A stretch of DNA of 6,370 nucleotides from Sphingomonadales bacterium (GTDB lineage: Bacteria > Pseudomonadota > Alphaproteobacteria > Sphingomonadales > Emcibacteraceae). The DNA is taken from the NCBI GenBank assembly GCA_011051815.1, contig DRKK01000240.1:1-6370 (forward strand). The letters are read 5' to 3'. The first letter of the stretch is position 1, and each line of letters begins with the position of its first letter. Of this stretch, positions 5,478 to 6,370 are shown in pieces. The notes beneath the pieces were generated by a model, which was not told the origin of the DNA, searched no databases, and saw only the letters and a list, made by a program, of their open reading frames with translations. Both the position numbers and the translations under genes were made by a program.

Positions 5478-6370
5478 TTTGCGGGTCCCTTAAAGGTCGT
5501 TTCATTGTCGCTGACGCTGGTACCGTCGAGGTCTTTTGCCGTGATGGTAATATCAACACTGCGGCTGGACAGTTCTGATCGGGGAACAGTTAAATAGACC
5601 TTAACTGATCGGAGCCGGTCCCGGTCTACCTTGATGATCGGCAGGCCGTCGGGGGTGCTTTCCTGAATGCCTTCCACCTGCATCCGGTAATTTTTCAGGC
5701 CGGACACGCTGAGGGTAAATTTTCGGATCTGATGGGTTTTATTGAGGATTTTTACCGTATAGCCATTTCGGATATCGCCCGATGACAGCTGGACAAATAA
5801 CGGATTTCGGTCGCGCAGGATATTTACTTCAAGGTTATCACGGTGCATCAGGCCCCAAAGGATCGCCCCGCCCACAATGATCATAATCATGGTATAGAGC
5901 AGGCTGCGGGGGCGGATGATCTGTATCTTTTCCGGTTTGCCTTGGGCGCGGCGTTCAAAGTTGGCCAGACTGTCATAGGCGATCAGCCCCTTGGGCCGGC
6001 CGACTTTTTCCATCACCTCGTCACAGGCATCAATGCAGAGTGAGCATTGAATGCATTCCAACTGCATCCCGTCACGAATATCAATACCTGTGGGGCAGAC
6101 CACCACACATTGCCGACATTGGACACAGTCCCCGCGCCCGTCCCATGTGTCGCCTTTTTTATGGGGTGCCCTTGGTTCTCCCCGGTCATAGCGATACATG
6201 ACGGACAGGGTATCTTCGTCCATCATGACGCCCTGAATACGGGGCCATGGACACATATAGATACAGACCTGTTCCCGGGCAATTCCGCCCAGGAGATAGG
6301 TTGTGGCGGTCAGGATCAAGATCCAGAAATATGTGGTTAATGGCGCATCAAAGGCCAATAGTTGATGCAG
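5474..6370 (-). CDS. ccoG: Polyferredoxin-type cbb3 oxidase accessory protein CcoG, 5' end outside window
   Basis: CcoG (FixG, RdxA) is an inner-membrane iron-sulfur protein of cbb3 oxidase biogenesis and has been described as a cupric reductase. Only the C-terminal 298 residues are visible; family members are near 450-500 residues, so roughly the first third is missing. In the visible fragment there is a membrane span at about 12-31, then CIYMCPWPRIQG with a C-x3-C-P pair, and RGEPRAP. Two 4Fe-4S motifs follow: Cys82, 85, 88, 92 (CVQCRQCVVVCP) and Cys106, 109, 112, 116 (CIQCSLCIDACD). A further span at about 157-175 leads to a C-terminal Ig-like domain starting near DRNPLFVQLSSG. The frame is open to the window edge; a TTG at 6356-6358 is an internal Leu codon, not a start. 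The stop overlaps ccoH as ATGA. Confidence 0.96.
   Translation of the reverse strand: MHQLLAFDAPLTTYFWILILTATTYLLGGIAREQVCIYMCPWPRIQGVMMDEDTLSVMYRYDRGEPRAPHKKGDTWDGRGDCVQCRQCVVVCPTGIDIRDGMQLECIQCSLCIDACDEVMEKVGRPKGLIAYDSLANFERRAQGKPEKIQIIRPRSLLYTMIMIIVGGAILWGLMHRDNLEVNILRDRNPLFVQLSSGDIRNGYTVKILNKTHQIRKFTLSVSGLKNYRMQVEGIQESTPDGLPIIKVDRDRLRSVKVYLTVPRSELSSRSVDITITAKDLDGTSVSDNETTFKGPAK
5486..5491 (-). promoter_or_regulatory. Ribosome binding site of ccoH within the end of ccoG
   Basis: The minus strand reads AAGGGA inside the last codons of ccoG, 8 bases before the ccoH ATG at 5477. Together with the 4-bp ATGA overlap, it fixes the ccoH start. Confidence 0.65.

Noticed and set aside
5630..5650. 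Possible FNR/FixK box at a TTGATGATC sequence inside ccoG
   Set aside because: The second half does not match ATCAA at the right spacing, and the site is within a coding region. Other TTGAT occurrences in the window fail in the same way.
6356..6358. TTG as the start of ccoG
   Set aside because: The frame stays open to the edge of the window, and the visible part lacks the N-terminal membrane region of CcoG. This is an internal Leu codon.

Overview
The window looks like ordinary core chromosome from an alphaproteobacterium with moderate to fairly high GC. The evidence is a complete ccoG-ccoH-ccoI-ccoS order for cbb3-type cytochrome oxidase biogenesis, the FixG/FixH/FixI/FixS-like character of these proteins, and a small BamE-like lipoprotein of a type I associate with this class. 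I cannot name a genus. I see no transposase, integrase, phage gene, CRISPR array, tRNA, rRNA or obvious long repeat.

Left part (1-1946): a plus-strand gene for a small outer-membrane-type lipoprotein converges on a minus-strand pair, dapB then nth. dapB encodes 4-hydroxy-tetrahydrodipicolinate reductase (lysine and diaminopimelate synthesis). nth encodes endonuclease III (base excision repair). dapB and nth are joined by a TAATG stop/start overlap and are almost certainly one transcript. The lipoprotein gene and nth overlap tail to tail by 71 bp, and that stretch codes on both strands.

Middle (1947-2515): a 68-bp divergent intergenic region separates dapB from a plus-strand gene for a single-domain cupin of unknown substrate. 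The cupin gene ends only 6 bp from the end of ccoS, which arrives from the other side.

Right part (2522-6370): a tightly packed minus-strand operon reads ccoG (5' end outside the window), ccoH, ccoI, ccoS. CcoG is a polyferredoxin-type membrane protein implicated in copper reduction. CcoH is a single-span assembly factor. CcoI is a P1B-type Cu+ ATPase that moves copper across the inner membrane for the CuB site. CcoS is a tiny membrane protein needed for cofactor insertion into CcoN. Junctions are a 4-bp ATGA overlap, a 3-bp gap and a 4-bp gap, which indicates translational coupling. The structural genes ccoNOPQ probably lie beyond the right edge; that is inference from the usual gene order.

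No new biological system is evident. The points most worth a second look are the dual-coding nth/lipoprotein overlap, the paired-cysteine C-terminal tail of CcoI, the orphan cupin, and the start sites of dapB and nth.
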